NCBI GenBank assembly: GCA_025677815.1
Contig: JAIXMP010000001.1
Location: forward strand, 682,001 to 746,000
Origin: Phascolomyces articulosus
Taxonomy: Eukaryota; Mucoromycota; Mucoromycetes; Mucorales; Lichtheimiaceae
DNA: 64,000 nt
Direction: 5' to 3'
In this document: piece after piece, positions 14,555 through 27,947 of the stretch
Position numbering within the stretch: position 1 is the first letter of the stretch
How the letters are laid out: the number at the start of each line of letters is the position of its first letter
Notes under the pieces: generated by a model
Told to the model about the DNA's origin: nothing
Database searches by the model: none
Seen by the model: only the letters and a program-made list of their open reading frames with translations
Program-made: the position numbers and the translations under genes

Positions 14555-17500
14555 TTATTGTGAAGAATGTCTAAAAGGGGGAATAGGTGTTGATCTGGAG
14601 TTAGCAGGTCGTATATTATGACTAGTGGTGGTTGAAGTAGCAGCCATCATACTTATATTTGTTGAAGATGATGAGGGAGTTGTATTTAAACTACTACTTG
14701 AACCAGACATTTGACTTAGGGATTGTAATTCACGGGCTAATTTACTATTATAAATGAAGAAGAAACATTCTTTCAATATGAATGCTATTGCTCTTGTAGA
14801 AATGACTCTCTTTCTCACACACTTTGACGTACCACGCAGTTTGATGCCATTGATTTCGTTCCTTAATGGTTAATTCTAATTTTTTTCGAATTTGAGCTTC
14901 AGGGCTTGGATGCGCAGGTCGTCTTTGATTATTAGTATCTCCTCCTTGTTGTTCATGAGGATGATCCATAGATGTTGCTGTCCTTCTACCCCTACTGGAT
15001 GATTTTTGCTCAAATAAATCGTACATTTGATCCAACTCGTTATTGAATGCCTAATAAACAAACGTATGTACAATCAAATATCAGCCGTCACTATCTATTG
15101 ATTCGAAAATTAGGACCAGTCATTTCATTTTTTTATATACCTCATAAAGTAAATCATTTTCAGCCATTGCATCTTCATAACGAATCCTTAATATGGATAA
15201 CTCTTCATCTCTCTATAAAGGAAAGAATGAAGCACGGTAGTTTTTAGTCAACTTTTTTTTGCACTAATCAATTGAATATTGTAAAATCCAAAGATAATAC
15301 CTTCTTCAGTTGTTTGTTCAATTGCCTTACGACTGTTCCTAATTCTTCATAGTCATTCATCATGGCATCATAACGTCGACTAAACTCACTTTTCATTAAC
15401 TCCATTTCAGCTATCATTTTCTTTTCCAATGAGTCTGAGTGGTTAATAGGAGTAGTACTAGCAGTACTGGTAGCGGCAGCGGGTGAAGGTGTTCTTATAC
15501 TACTACTATCTGTACTAGCATTGGATACAGGTGATTGACCTTTGATATGAGCTAATAATTCTGAAATTTTTTCATCTACTTGGGTTTGCTATACAAATAT
15601 TCATATTAGATAAATATATGAATGTTCTTTTTTTCGTTTTTTTTTTTTTTTCATTTACCTTTCCAGAAGTTAGATCGTACGATAAAGGGGGTGTTTTCGT
15701 TTGGTAATGATGATGTGGAGAATGATGCCCACTACTACTATGTGTACTCGTACCACCAATGGATGAAAGTGTTTCTCGACTGCTGTTTCGAAGGGTTGTG
15801 AAACTACTATTATTACTTTCATCGGGTGATAATGAAGAGCGTCGTCGATTATTATTGTTATTACTTGGGAGATAAGATGAGGAGGAAGAGGTAGTATGTC
15901 TTGGACTAGCAGTAATTATTGTATTATTATCATTGTTATCTAAATTTTCTAAACGTGATCGTACAGATGGTTGAGCAGGTGTTGAATAACGATGGTTACT
16001 ACTTTTTTGTAATGTACTTGAGAGTTGTCTAATTCGTTCTTCTAATCCGTCCATGCTTTTATTTTTCGACATATCGTCTTTGGACTATATATGAAGTATA
16101 TTTTCAAGTAAGTAAATAAACCAATAAAAGGGTAATATTTTTTGTTGATAATCATTGTCAATTTTATAACAAGGCAGTTTACCGAAAGTTCATAGGAGGA
16201 AGTTTGTGATGGGTGAATACTTGGCTATAGAATAAAATATTTTATCCAATTATCAATGGAGTCGTTATTATCAATAATAGATCACTTGAAATTAAAAATA
16301 TTATTACTTACTCGATATACAGATGCGATAGTTTCTGTTAATGATTTTCTCCTTACAGTGTTGGTCATTGGACTTGTGCTAGCACTTGATCCAGTCATAG
16401 CTCCTGTACTTTTTCGTTTTGCTGTATGGTGATTATGATGATTTCGATGATGGTAAATATCTTCTGTTGTCGATGTGGTTGCCTCCTCTTCTGTTCCTGA
16501 AGATATATGTGATTCATTGCTAGAAGAAGAAAAAGTGGTCGATATTCTTGATTCCAAAAAACCACCACTCCCTCTCATCCACTCATCGCTCGAAATACTT
16601 TTACGTCTGGGTGTACCGGAGGAAGTTGCGGAAGGGATGGGTGACGATGTACTAATGATATTTGATCCTGCTACAGCTGTTGTAGAAGAGGATGCTGAAG
16701 GAGAAGTGGACGAATTATTGTTACTGTTATTCCCTAAATTACCAAATAATTTAAAGGTGGATATACTTCGTCGTCTGGATAGTTCTTTATGAAATGTCAT
16801 TCGCATAGGTTTGATTGTATTATCAGGATATCGGACCCGCTGTTGTTGTTGATGAGATGATCGTTGTCGACGACGATGGCGTAGTGATAAAGTGGCCATT
16901 CGACTCACCTCTCGTAAATCTTTATCGCATGCATAGACTATATATATATTTATATATAAATGAGTATCATCTTGTATAATAGAACGTTCAATCCACATGG
17001 ACTGTGCTTGGGTGACAACAGGTTCTTCTTTTTGTGATTGGTCATCATATACCTACGATTACCGAGGAATCGATCTCTGAAATTTTGAAATGCTGATTCG
17101 GTATGGGTGGATAAGTCTAATTCGCAAGAGGATGTGATTTCACCTTCGGATACACATCCAAGCGCTAATTTACTAAGTATTGAAAATCTATAATGGGTAT
17201 AAATAAACCACGTTTTCTTCTACTAACTTGCCTTCCTATGGTGACTATATAACTAATAATATATACTTTTCTTACTTGAAATGATCATCCTCGGGGATGA
17301 TAAACCCTAACATATGAGGGATAATATAACAATTAGTTAACTGTGCTTTCATATTTGAAAGTGAATCCTCTCGAAGGTAAGCAATTGCCATTTCACTCTA
17401 ATTTAAAAATAAAAATCCATTAATATATATTATACATGTGTACACACATTTTCTCTCTTTGCTTTTTTTTTTTGTATACCAACTAATTACATACTTTGTT

Positions 17501-20045
17501 TGGGAGCATGCTATAAGTTGATAATCGATAAATGTTTGCAAAAAAGTATCGTCCTTTCCATTGACTCTGTGTAAACTCGAGAAGATGTTCATCTTTATAT
17601 AATAAACAATAAAACCATTTTTAGTATATAAGTATCTTGTTATTATCCAATAGATCAAGAAATAAAATGAAATACAAAATTTACCATGTCGTCGATGGCT
17701 CGATTTCGCTTTACCGAATTGTTCCACAAACTTTTCTTTTTCCTGCATCAACGTCTTGGTTGGTGTTGAAGTATATTCCCCAGATACATGAAATAAACGA
17801 AATGCATCTTCCAAAAAATAGCCTTCCAAAGCATCTCGGGTTTGAGGATCTGTTTCTGATGCTGTATCCGTCACACTCGTCACTAAAGTAAACGATGTGG
17901 GTAATTCTATTACAATTTTTTTTCATGAAAAAAGAAAGGTAGGTTAGACATATAAGTTTAAAAGTCATATGAAAACACACATACAATACTCCACCCTCCA
18001 TTTTCCATTAATTTTTTTATATACCAGCTGCACCATCATGAATTTCAATATCATTTAAACTAATCCATCCACGAAATTTAAGTTTTCGATCCAATCGTTT
18101 AGATGATGATTCTGCTTTTCGTACCAATAATGATAACATGCCCGTCGTCTTGTCTCTTTCATGATCTAATCCGCATAATTCTAATCCATCCGAGACATAG
18201 GAAGGGCGTCGTACAACCATTAATTTGTCCGTAAATAAAAATAAGGTCACTGGATGCGCAGGTCTTAGTGTTTGTGGATCCAATTCTGATGCATCCAAAT
18301 GACATATTAAACTCCGCTGTTGACTTAATAAAGATGCCTATATAATTATCAAATTCATGGTTAACGTATATACATATGCCCTTTTCATTGGAGTAACTTT
18401 CTTTTAGAGGGTTCTTACTGGGCAATGTTGGATGGATTGTAACATATTATGAAAAATCTTGATTAGTTTGGTATGATAATCTTCGCTCATATTGGCTATT
18501 TCTTCAGCTGTTTTCAATGCTTCTGTTAAACTTGGTAAATCTGGATGATCATCGGTTGTATGTTTCATCAATTCTATATAGAATCGTAATGTGAGCCAAG
18601 AAGGTTATGATGGATTTTCCAAGACTATCCACCCATTATTTTACCTTTTAAAAACATCGTGTATCGACCCACACGTTGACCAGGCAATGCCAAATAATCA
18701 TATACCGTTTGATTTCCCATGGTTCCTTTTATTTTCTAATGATATTTTTTTATTGAATAACAAGAAGCCTAATTATTGTTTCATACAAATAGAATGACTA
18801 CTTACATCTAGATAGGCATCATAGGTTGGGTTATCCTTTTGTTCCTTGGTATTAAATGTTTGTGCATTTTCAACACCAAGTAAAAATTTGTGATAACAAC
18901 CCACAAATCGACGTAGCTATATCAATACCAAAATCCATGAGCATCCTCTCCCATTATATTCCTTTGAAATATCCCTTATCCACTCACATGAATTAAGCAT
19001 ATTTCTCCAAAATCCAATTGTTGCTGTTGCTGTGACGATGGATCAGCCTCATTCCCTGTTCCTGATGTTGCAGTGTTATTATTATTATTACTACTCGTAG
19101 ATTGGTACCGTGCTAAATCCAATCGAAAAGCTTCATTGACTTGTAAAATTTGTTCAATATTCATAAACACTTTGCCACATTCATAAGGACCTAAGATTCT
19201 CTTTTGTTTATCACGCGCTCGCATTCGAATAGGATGAACAATCGACTTTAAAAAATTTCCTCTTTTAGTCATGACGTAAAATGCATATATATATACATAT
19301 AAAATCCCCCTCCTTCTCTCAACACTCCATTTACCGTAATAAATGCACGTAAACTGGCTACATAATTATCTTCAGTCACAATAAATTCGGATATCAAATT
19401 GTCACGTCGTTTATCATTCTATATACCAATTTTTTTTTTGTTAAATAAATAACCCAAAAAAAAAAAATCAAAAATTCGGATAATTTACTTTAACAAATCG
19501 ACGTTGTTCCGTTGTTGACGGGATAAAGGAAGTATGTCTTGATCGAATCATTTCTCGCGATGAAGCAGTCATAGCATCATAAAATTGTCCATAACCTTGA
19601 ATAAAAATTATATATTTTCCCCCATATAAATCATTTAAAAAAACGCGCTAAAAGAGAAAAAGGGTTTGTTTTTGTTTTTTTTTTTTTGCTTCTCCAAAAC
19701 AATAACAATAACTTACTGATATCATTATTATTGTTATTATCAACAAATGAATCGTCTACTAATACGTCATAATAAACACACTATATTATACAAGACAAAG
19801 AGAGTGAGAGAGTGTGTATATGATTAAAAAACGCTATTTTCTTGACTACTATTTTCCTAAAAGAAATAAATGGGATTTACCAACGATTCAGGAATTTGTT
19901 TTAATGGAGCATTTTTAGTAAGGATGGCATGATCTGTGGATAATGTCAATTTGCGATTATGAATATATCCAAAAGTCTCGAGTTCCTGGCAATATAGAGT
20001 AGTAGATAGGCATAGTTCCCGGTTGAGTTTCAAAAAGCGAGGCAT
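14555..20045 (-). CDS. DH-domain Rho guanine nucleotide exchange factor (20 exons)
   Basis: Likely RhoGEF of about 1285 aa, activating a Rho/Cdc42-type GTPase in polarity or cytokinesis. Exons, descending: 20045-19881, 19780-19717, 19595-19489, 19418-19335, 19245-18988, 18916-18806, 18735-18645, 18573-18419, 18337-18025, 17906-17685, 17592-17495, 17397-17276, 17187-17063, 17006-16312, 16224-16183, 16084-15659, 15588-15301, 15212-15141, 15050-14821, 14744-14555. Phases close throughout. DH domain about 112-345: NLISEFIVTEDNYVASLRAF, later LALPGQRVGRYTMFLKELMKHT (DH helix alpha5). A PH-like region follows (VTLFLFTDKLMVVRR, about 360-500). The C-terminal half is Ser/Asn-rich, with charged helical coiled-coil stretches (EKKMIAEMELMKSEFSRRYD). 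The 56-bp intron 17062-17007 is the least certain junction. A distant relation to Bud3-type GEFs is possible but not shown. Confidence 0.82.
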
Positions 20046-21028
20046 TATTCTATTCCTGCAAAATATTTATATTTTACCTTGGTTATCATGGACACGTTGG
20101 GTTTCTCTTTTATTTTATTTTATTTTTTGAACCCTTTTCTTTATATATAATGAAAAGGAAGTTGAGTGAAAAAAAAAAGAGTGAATAAAGTGAGTGTGAA
20201 TATGAAATATTTGTGTGTCTGTGTCTGTGTGGCACTTGAAAAAAAAAAGTTTACACAAAAAGTGAAAGAAACGGAGCCAACGGATTACACAAGGCGGAAA
20301 TGGATGGTGATGCAAATAAACGTACAAAATGGTTTATTATCATCACCATCATAAAGCTTTTCCTTGTCTACATACTTCTACTTTATAATAAATGTTATCT
20401 TTAATAATAGACTTAGTAGACGTTTTGAAACCGTTCTATTACGTTGTTGGTACACCAACCATACATGGTTGTTGTCCCTATTTAGTCATTTGTTTTTTTT
20501 ATTTATAAATAGTAGAAGGTGTATATAAAAGATTCCTGATCTACTGTTATCTTCTATGGAAAGGTAATAACAAAAAGCTATGGTTATGCTATTGTAAAAG
20601 TAATAAAATAGAACTATATGTTGGGTAAAAAATAATAAAAATAACATTTTTAAAACAAAAAAGTTCCCAGGGCAATGTTTGATCTTGATGATGGTTCTAT
20701 GATGACTGGCTTGAATGTATGACTGAGTTATACTTATTATTATTCATATAACATCAATCAAACTTGTCAATGTTGTTTTACGTGATAAAGGGGAAGAATA
20801 GTCAAACCGAACTAAAAACAGAGAAACAAGTGGTTACAGGACATTGCGTCACGTTGAGAGTGTCCAGTGTCCACACTTGCTATAATGTGCCTCGGGTGCC
20901 TCTTTTTTTTTTACCACATGCATATTTTTTTTCTCAGTCCCGCGTTTCATCCATCGCCCCTCTGACCCTATCTTTTTTTTTACCCCTCTTTCCCAGTTTC
21001 TTTTTTCTTCTCACTCTTCAACCAAATT
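20046..21028. other. Divergent promoter region between RhoGEF and PROPPIN genes
   Basis: About 980 bp between two divergent genes. The right end is strongly pyrimidine-rich (20900-21025, CT tracts interrupted by poly-T), as before other genes here. A short GGTTGGTGTACCAACC-like palindrome sits at about 20440. No coding frame supported. Confidence 0.5.
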
Positions 21029-22811
21029 ATGAACATGACGGGTGACATTGAACCTCAACAAGATAAAATTCTATTTCTTAATTTCAACCAAGACTTTAGT
21101 TGTGTATCCGTCGGTACCGAAAAAGGGTATCGAATGTACAATTGTGATCCTTTTGGAAAATGTTATTCAAAATGTAAGGGAACATTCATTTCTCAACACG
21201 GTATCTCTCTCTTTCTATCTTTCTTTTTATCCTGATGCATATATCCTTGCCAACAATATCAGCAGCTGGAAAGCAAAGAGGGAAAAGACCCTATCTCTTC
21301 TTCTAGGTTATTAACTTTTAACCAACCTATTTTATATATGTAGCGGACCGAGGGGCTAGTATTGTGGAAATGCTCTTTTGTACATCATTAGTTGCACTTG
21401 TAGGTGTCGATGGTCAAGAAGGGTTTTCATCAAGACAGTTACAAATCATTAATACAAAGGTAATAATAAGGATGGGAAAAGGAAGGATAAAGAGATATGA
21501 GGGGTGGATGTATGACTGATATAGATGTATGATATATATTAGAGACAATCCACTATTTGTGAACTTACCTTCCCTACCACTGTATTGGCTGTCAAAATGA
21601 ATCGACGGAGGCTCATTGTCGTTTTGGAAGAACAGATCTTTCTGTACGACATTAGCAACATGAAGCTTCTTCATACCATTGATACAAGGCCTAATCCAAC
21701 AGGTAAATATACATAACCTTTGAACTCAATCAGCATGTCAAATAATGGATTATCTGACTTTTTTCTAGCTATTTGTGCCTTATCTCCATCCAGTGAAAAT
21801 TGTTACATCGCTTATCCATCACGATCTTCTTCCACTTCTCCATTTGCACCTGCCGCCAATTCCCCTACAACTTCATCCAACAATCCATCAGGTTATGTAT
21901 CAGGTGATGTTGAAATATTTGATGCTTTGGGAATACAATTGGTCAACATTGTTCAAGCCCACAAGACTCCCATTAGTTGCATTACCATGAATGCAGATGG
22001 TACCTTGTTGGCTACTGCTAGTGAAAAAGGAACCGTGATCCGTGTCTTTTCGGTACCAGATGCAAGCAAAGTGTACCAATTCCGACGTGGCTCTTATCCT
22101 GCTAAAATTTATTCCATGTCCTTTAATTTGGTCAGTTCCTTGTTATGTGTTTCGAGTGATACTGAAACAGTCCATATTTTCAAGATTGCAACGGGAGGAG
22201 GCAATGGTCGAAATTCAACAGAATTGGGAGGAAATGGATATGATCAAGCCATGTTGGATCAATACGGAAATGAAGACCCAGCTAATAACAGAGGGCGTAG
22301 TGGAAGTGTTGGGTAAGTGATTATTATTTTTACTTTGAAACATTCTGTCGTTGTTGGATAGAAATGGAGGCTAAATAATTGGTTGATTTCAATAATATAC
22401 TAGACAAATGTTAAGACGTTCATCACAACATATTGGAAAAAATATTGGATCTTATTTACCTGGTATGATTACAGAAATGTGGGAACCTTCAAGAGATTTT
22501 GCCTCTCTTAAATTATCTAGTGCTGGTGTCCATAGTTTGGTTGCTTTGAGCAGGTAAGAAAAAAAGGCTTTTTTTTATCAATACATTCAATACATCGAGA
22601 GATAAATTAGTTTTTACAAAATTCGAGTTCATGATAACAAACCCATTTCTATACCACCTCTAGTACTACACCTCAAGTGATGGTGATTACATCGGAAGGA
22701 TTCTTTTATCAATATAATATTGACCTTGAAAGTGGTGGCGAATGTGTTCTTTTAAAGCATAACAGTTTATTAGGATCAGGCGATGATTTGAATGGCAAAT
22801 TAGGTTCATAA
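21029..22811 (+). CDS. ATG18: Atg18-type PROPPIN (phosphoinositide-binding WD-repeat protein, 6 exons)
   Basis: WD40 beta-propeller of the PROPPIN/WIPI family that binds PI3P and PI(3,5)P2 on autophagic and vacuolar membranes; 420 aa. Exons 21029-21173, 21344-21459, 21543-21702, 21769-22312, 22404-22553, 22664-22811, all in phase. Diagnostic sequence: [19 protein letters not shown] near the N-terminus, [45 protein letters not shown], and the lipid-binding motif FRRG in [18 protein letters not shown]. Two low-complexity segments (Ser/Pro/Asn before blade 4; Gly/Asn-rich after the FRRG blade) fit loop insertions. Atg18 is the best name; Hsv2-type paralogs cannot be excluded without a tree. A CT-rich leader precedes the ATG, and a second ATG lies two codons downstream. 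Confidence 0.92.
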
Positions 22812-23283
22812 AGGTGTTGTTGTCCATATACACTTTTTGTTCCTCTTTTTATAAATATATATATTTTTACATTAAAAATACCCAACACTTCCTTTCATGA
22901 TTATATTTTTTTTTTACCAAAATGTCCAGAGCATTCCCTTCTCTATTACCACTTTTTTTTTCTCTCATTAGTCAACAAAATATCTTTTCTACCTTCATCA
23001 TATCGCTTTGCTTTATATAAATTTCTTACGAATGAATATATATCCATATATACTGATTAAACATCAATTCTATCACTCTCTCTCTTTCTTATGGCTGTTT
23101 CTTTTATACATATAGTAATTACTTGAAGAAGATGAAATTATATACTAAATTACAATGGGATTAATAATGATATTTTTTTATGAAAAAACAAAAATGCAAA
23201 ACAATAAAAATGGATGGAATGATAATATAATAGGGTGATAACGTAATATGAAATGATGGTGCAAAAATATGTATATAATAAGA
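22812..23283. other. Convergent 3' intergenic region
   Basis: About 470 bp of T-rich sequence between the ends of ATG18 (+) and NOP9 (-), with a CT microsatellite at about 23080. No gene seen; probably the two 3' UTRs. Confidence 0.5.
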
Positions 23284-25772
23284 TTAATGTTTTCGCTTCT
23301 TTTTGCTTGGTTTCTTAACAGCATCTTCACCCAAAATATCCTTGAATAACACCTTTTTCTTTTCAAGACCTTTTTCTCGTTCTACCCAATCATCATGACG
23401 ACGTTTATATAATTCGATACGACATGTCCAAAGAACACATTTGCCCATAGGATGATCAGCTAATTCACGTTCTCGTTTCAGTAATTCACTTGCAATTTGT
23501 TCCTTGACACTGATATCGGCTACTACCCAAATACGATCCATGATATGACTTCCAAATTTATCTTTGGCAATTGATACATAATGGCCCTGTAAATTTTTCA
23601 TGATTTTCTTTTTGATTTTACCACCAACATGTTCGGATGTCAAGATGGATTCAAAGGCTCTGGATGCTTGGGGAGAGAAACACCAGGTTAAAGTGGTATC
23701 TGGTTTTTGTGATAAGAAACTATATTTTATCGATAGGAAGATGGGGTGACTGTGAGAACGTTATATTCTTCGGAATAGTTGATATACAAGAAAATTGATT
23801 CCTTTTGTTTTACCTAGTAACAACAAACTTGTTATGACCTTCGGTCATTTTCATGATATCTTGAAAGATCAAAGAACCTTGTAAATGGAAAGCGCGAGTA
23901 TTTTCCTTTTCCTTATCAGAAAGGTCTCTTACATTCTATATAAAAAAATACTTAGTTTTCATGCATATACACACATATATCCACCCAAACGCTGAATTTC
24001 CAATGTTTACCTCAATACGTGTCATTCGCATAAGACAAAGAACAAATAACTTTTGATCCTCATCATTCTCAATACCAAAGGCTTCACGGAGCCATTTGAT
24101 AATTTGAGTTTGTTGTGCATTGACCTTGGTAGAAGCTTCCACGACACTTCGAATCACACCATGTTTATTGGATTTCAACAAAGCTTGGAATCCGCCCAAT
24201 TCTTCAGACATGGTTTTGAATTGATCGGCTGTACGTACGGTCGATATTAATGTTTGTACTACAAAATTGGCCAATGGATGTTGGCTATATTTGGCCAATT
24301 TTCCTTTCAAATGCTTTTCGTACAATTTATCATAGACGGAACGAGGAGCGACCTTGAGAATCACTTGCAATAATCGACTACCGCCTTGATCACGAATCAT
24401 GGTTTCAAACCATGAGGTACGGGAGGCCACTAAATCATCGGTATCTTGACCTGTAGCTACATCCCATAAAATACGGTCCAAAAGTGCTGCAATGATTTTT
24501 TCTCCTTCTTCGTCGTTGAAACTTTGTTCCATTTCCAATAATAACTAAAAAAAAAAAAGAATAGAAATAACTGCGTCAATTTTTCAAAGCTTCCATCGTG
24601 ATAGAAAGAATAATCCAATGGTGATGATGGTGATAAATAAGAGACATTACTTGTAAGACAGGACTTGCTACTTTGCTAACTGCAAATACACGCATTTCAG
24701 TATCAGATGATTTGGTAGCTAGTTGGCCGATCAATTCTCGTAACATGGTGGTAAATGATTGAGGCACTTTCAGTGGACCAGCTTCTTTTCCACGCTATTA
24801 AAATAGATGTTTGTTAGTACTCATTCATCCAAAAAAAAAAAAAAGCAGCAACACCATTTGATTTTTTTCTTTTTACCTTTCCAAGAACAGAAGCATCATG
24901 CGATTGTCTATACTTTCGAGAATTCTTACTTCTAAATCGTCCACGATCTTTACCTCCTTCTTCATCAATGCGTTTACCTGCCAAAACACATAATAAAACA
25001 CGAATGACATGAGAAGCATATTGTTGTGAAATCAATGCACCTAATTCGGATTTAATATCTTGGCACATATCCAACACTAGTTGTTGCATGGATCGCAATT
25101 CTTCTTCCCCATTGGCTTCTTTCATCTTCGTATCATCTCCATTTTCATCAACTTCTTTTGTCACAACATCACTGGATAATGATAGTAATGTTTGACATAC
25201 ATGGGATCCCCATTGATGTGAAAATAATTCAACCGATCTATAAACATTTTCCCAAAATAACAATTCGTGTCCTATCAGCACCTGATTATCCTTTTCATGT
25301 ATACTCTTCCCTCCTTCCAAAAAGGAGTATAAACTCAATATATGTTTACCTTCCACTTATCCGATCGCCAAATACACGTAATTGAAATCCGTCCGAGATT
25401 CTTAATAGTTTTTCAACAATAATAGAACACGAAGGATCAGTGACTAAAATAAGTTCATTGCCTTCCACCTCTTCGTACACAGCATCCACAAACGATCGTA
25501 ATTCTATATAATATAAACATGGACCACCCAATTCTCAAAGTCAATACCTCCATGTTGATCTTATTATTGAATGAATCCCCGTTGTATAGTTTCCCTTCCC
25601 ATAAACCCAACACCCCATACAACAAACCTTCAGCTGTTTCAAAAGGTGGGTTATCAAGTGTTTGTTCGACATTTTTGAAATAACCTAATATTTCAGAATC
25701 AATTTCACCATAAATACAATGAGCAGGAGGTCCTCGACCTTGACGACGATCGTGTTGTGGTGCTTCTTCCAT
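23284..25772 (-). CDS. NOP9: Nucleolar pumilio-like protein Nop9 (7 exons)
   Basis: Pumilio-repeat RNA-binding protein needed for 18S rRNA maturation and 40S assembly in the nucleolus; 631 aa, typical of Nop9. Exons, descending: 25772-25628, 25503-25350, 25237-24877, 24794-24651, 24544-24011, 23935-23814, 23719-23284, all in phase. Repeat signatures: FVDAVYEEVEGNELILVTDPSCS, HQWGSHVCQTLLSL, QQYASHVIRVLLCVLAG, DQGGSRLLQVILKVAP, HPLANFVVQTLIS, NKHGVIRSVVEAS, DKFGSHIMDRIW, HPMGKCVLWTCRIELYKRR. The C-terminus is Lys-rich (KKPSKKKRKH), a likely nucleolar signal. The start is the first ATG, giving MEEAPQHDRRQGRGPPAH; YFKNVEQTLDNPPFE follows, as in the family. Confidence 0.93.
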
Positions 25773-26620
25773 TTTTTTCAAAAAAAAAGTTAGATCGTGG
25801 ATCTAAAAAAAAAAGCCAGTTCAAGCAAATTTAGCAGGATTTAATTGTCGTTTTTAGTGAGTGGCTTTTTGAGGTCTCTCTTTTTTTAAAAGTACGTAGT
25901 TACACGAAAATGCGCATGCATCAGATGCTTTACTTCTTGCGCTCTCACACACTATTGGAAGATTTGTGGCATGAGCTGGTGATATGTATACACCATTCCT
26001 TTTTGCATTTCTGTGTATGTATGTGTATGCAAGAATATAAAGTATTTTACTATTTTATATAACATAATGCGGGACAAGAAGAATGAGTTAGCGATGCTCT
26101 TTGTAGTATATATCTAATACGACGCTAACTCATTTATTTAAAGTTGTCAGTTGTTAATGTATAAAAACCAATAGTAATAAGCTATATATTTCTATTATGG
26201 CTATTTTTCGTAACTAACCACAATCAATTGTCAACTGGAAAGTGTCCCGTTCTGTCGTACAAGATAGGACCCTCCTTTCTCTTCTTTCACATTATTTGTG
26301 TTATTGACATTTTCTTCTTTTTTTGACTCATTTCTTTCCTTTGTATTGATGATGTATGATGTAATAAATACTAGTCATCTATAGCTCATTTTGCATTACA
26401 TGTCAAATTTGTAATAATGATGAGTTATCAAAAGAGATAAAGTTAGAAAATAGCATATCATTCATTTGAAGACCGGGAGGCCTTTCCGTTTCTTGGTTTC
26501 GCAGCCCGCCTTTTTTTTTTGGCTTACCGAAGGTGGAATCGAAAATCCACTTTTCTTTTTCCCTCTAAACTTTATATATCCCTTTTTCCTTTCTAAAAAG
26601 GTTTCATTCTTTATATAACA
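25773..26620. other. Divergent promoter region NOP9 / SNX3
   Basis: About 850 bp between divergent genes. AT-rich, with imperfect inverted motifs around 26085-26135 (GTTAGCG ... CGCTAAC). The last 100 bp before SNX3 is pyrimidine-rich and contains TTATATAT at about 26570, a possible core promoter. No gene supported. Confidence 0.5.
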
Positions 26621-27427
26621 ATGTCGACTACGACTGGTTCGTCTCAACCACGATTTCAAGCCTTCGAAACTATGGCAGGCCCCATCACTAGGGAACAAAC
26701 GGTGGAAGAACGCTATGGTATCCCAGAAAACTTTTTAGAAATTGAAGTGAAGAATCCTCAAACCCATGGTAAAGGAAAAACATAAAATAAAAAAAGGTTT
26801 ATGGAGAATATAAGTACTAACTAATGAAATGAATTAATATCATGATAATAAAGGCTTTGGTCGTAAGATGTATACGGATTACGAAATCGTTTGCAGGGTA
26901 AGTTTCTTAGGAATCGGTTGTCTTTTTTTCTTTTTCCTTATCATATGCAATACAATAACATTTGTATGAGTACGCGCGTTTTGAACCCTATCTAACAAAA
27001 ATAAACTGAAACACTTATACTTTTTGTATGTGTATATCTTATATATATTGAATAGACCAATATCCCCGCATTTAAACTCAAGCAATCCTCTGTACGTCGA
27101 AGATATAGTGATTTCGAATGGTTCAGAGATGTATTGGAACATGAATCAACTCGTGTGAATATTCCACCTCTTCCTGGTAAAGTTTTTACCAATCGATTTG
27201 CAGATGAAGTGATCGAACAACGACGGGATGGTTTGGAACGCTTTTTACAAATGTAAGTGATTGTTCGTACGGCGTACGGTTTTTAAAAAACAATAGTGTT
27301 CTGATTTATGTTATTGTCGTTGGCGAAATTTAGTGTGGCGGGTCATCCTCTGTTACAAACAGGCAGTAAGGTCTTGGCAGCCTTTATTCAAGATCCTAAT
27401 TTCTCTCGCGATACGTATAACTATTAA
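26621..27427 (+). CDS. SNX3: Sorting nexin 3 / Grd19 (PX-domain protein, 4 exons)
   Basis: Small PX-only sorting nexin of 160 aa that binds PI3P on endosomes and recycles cargo with retromer. Exons 26621-26768, 26854-26897, 27056-27252 and 27334-27427, all in phase. The short N-terminal tail is followed by [46 protein letters not shown] (RRxYSDFEWF is the PI3P pocket strand and helix), IPPLPGKVF (the PPK/PXXP loop), and [18 protein letters not shown]. Length and order match yeast Grd19/Snx3 and human SNX3. The second exon is only 44 bp. Confidence 0.95.
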
Positions 27428-27947
27428 TAAAAAAAAATTAAGATGGAATGTTGGAAAAGGAAAAAGGAGAGAGGAAGAATTCAAAGGGATTTATTACAAG
27501 AACATGGATTATATAACCACCATGGCCATTATTAAAAAAACAATACCAAAATTGTGATGTTATATATAATTTTCACTTCATTTCTTCGTCTACTACTATT
27601 ACTATACAATTACTTCTTTGATTTTCCAATAATATATAACTCACTTTCCATTCCCGCACAACCCTACAAACAGAATCCTATATAAATCCATCCTCTTCAA
27701 TCCATTTCCTTTTTTTATATATAGTTATCGTCTTTGCACTCTCTTCCACAAATCACACAAACACACTTCTTTGTACATGTGCTCCCATCCTCTCCTTCTA
27801 CCTTTTATTCCAACAAACAATCACACCACACACCACATATTTTTGTATTCTTTCCAACTTTTATAGTCAAAAAACAAAACAATATATATATTATTAAAAA
27901 TCGCAAATGACACACGTTACTTTTTTTTGTATAATAATAGAACAGCT
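27428..27947. other. Convergent 3' intergenic region
   Basis: About 520 bp of C/T- and A-rich sequence between the SNX3 and HAUS4-like gene ends. No gene; probably 3' UTRs. Confidence 0.5.
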
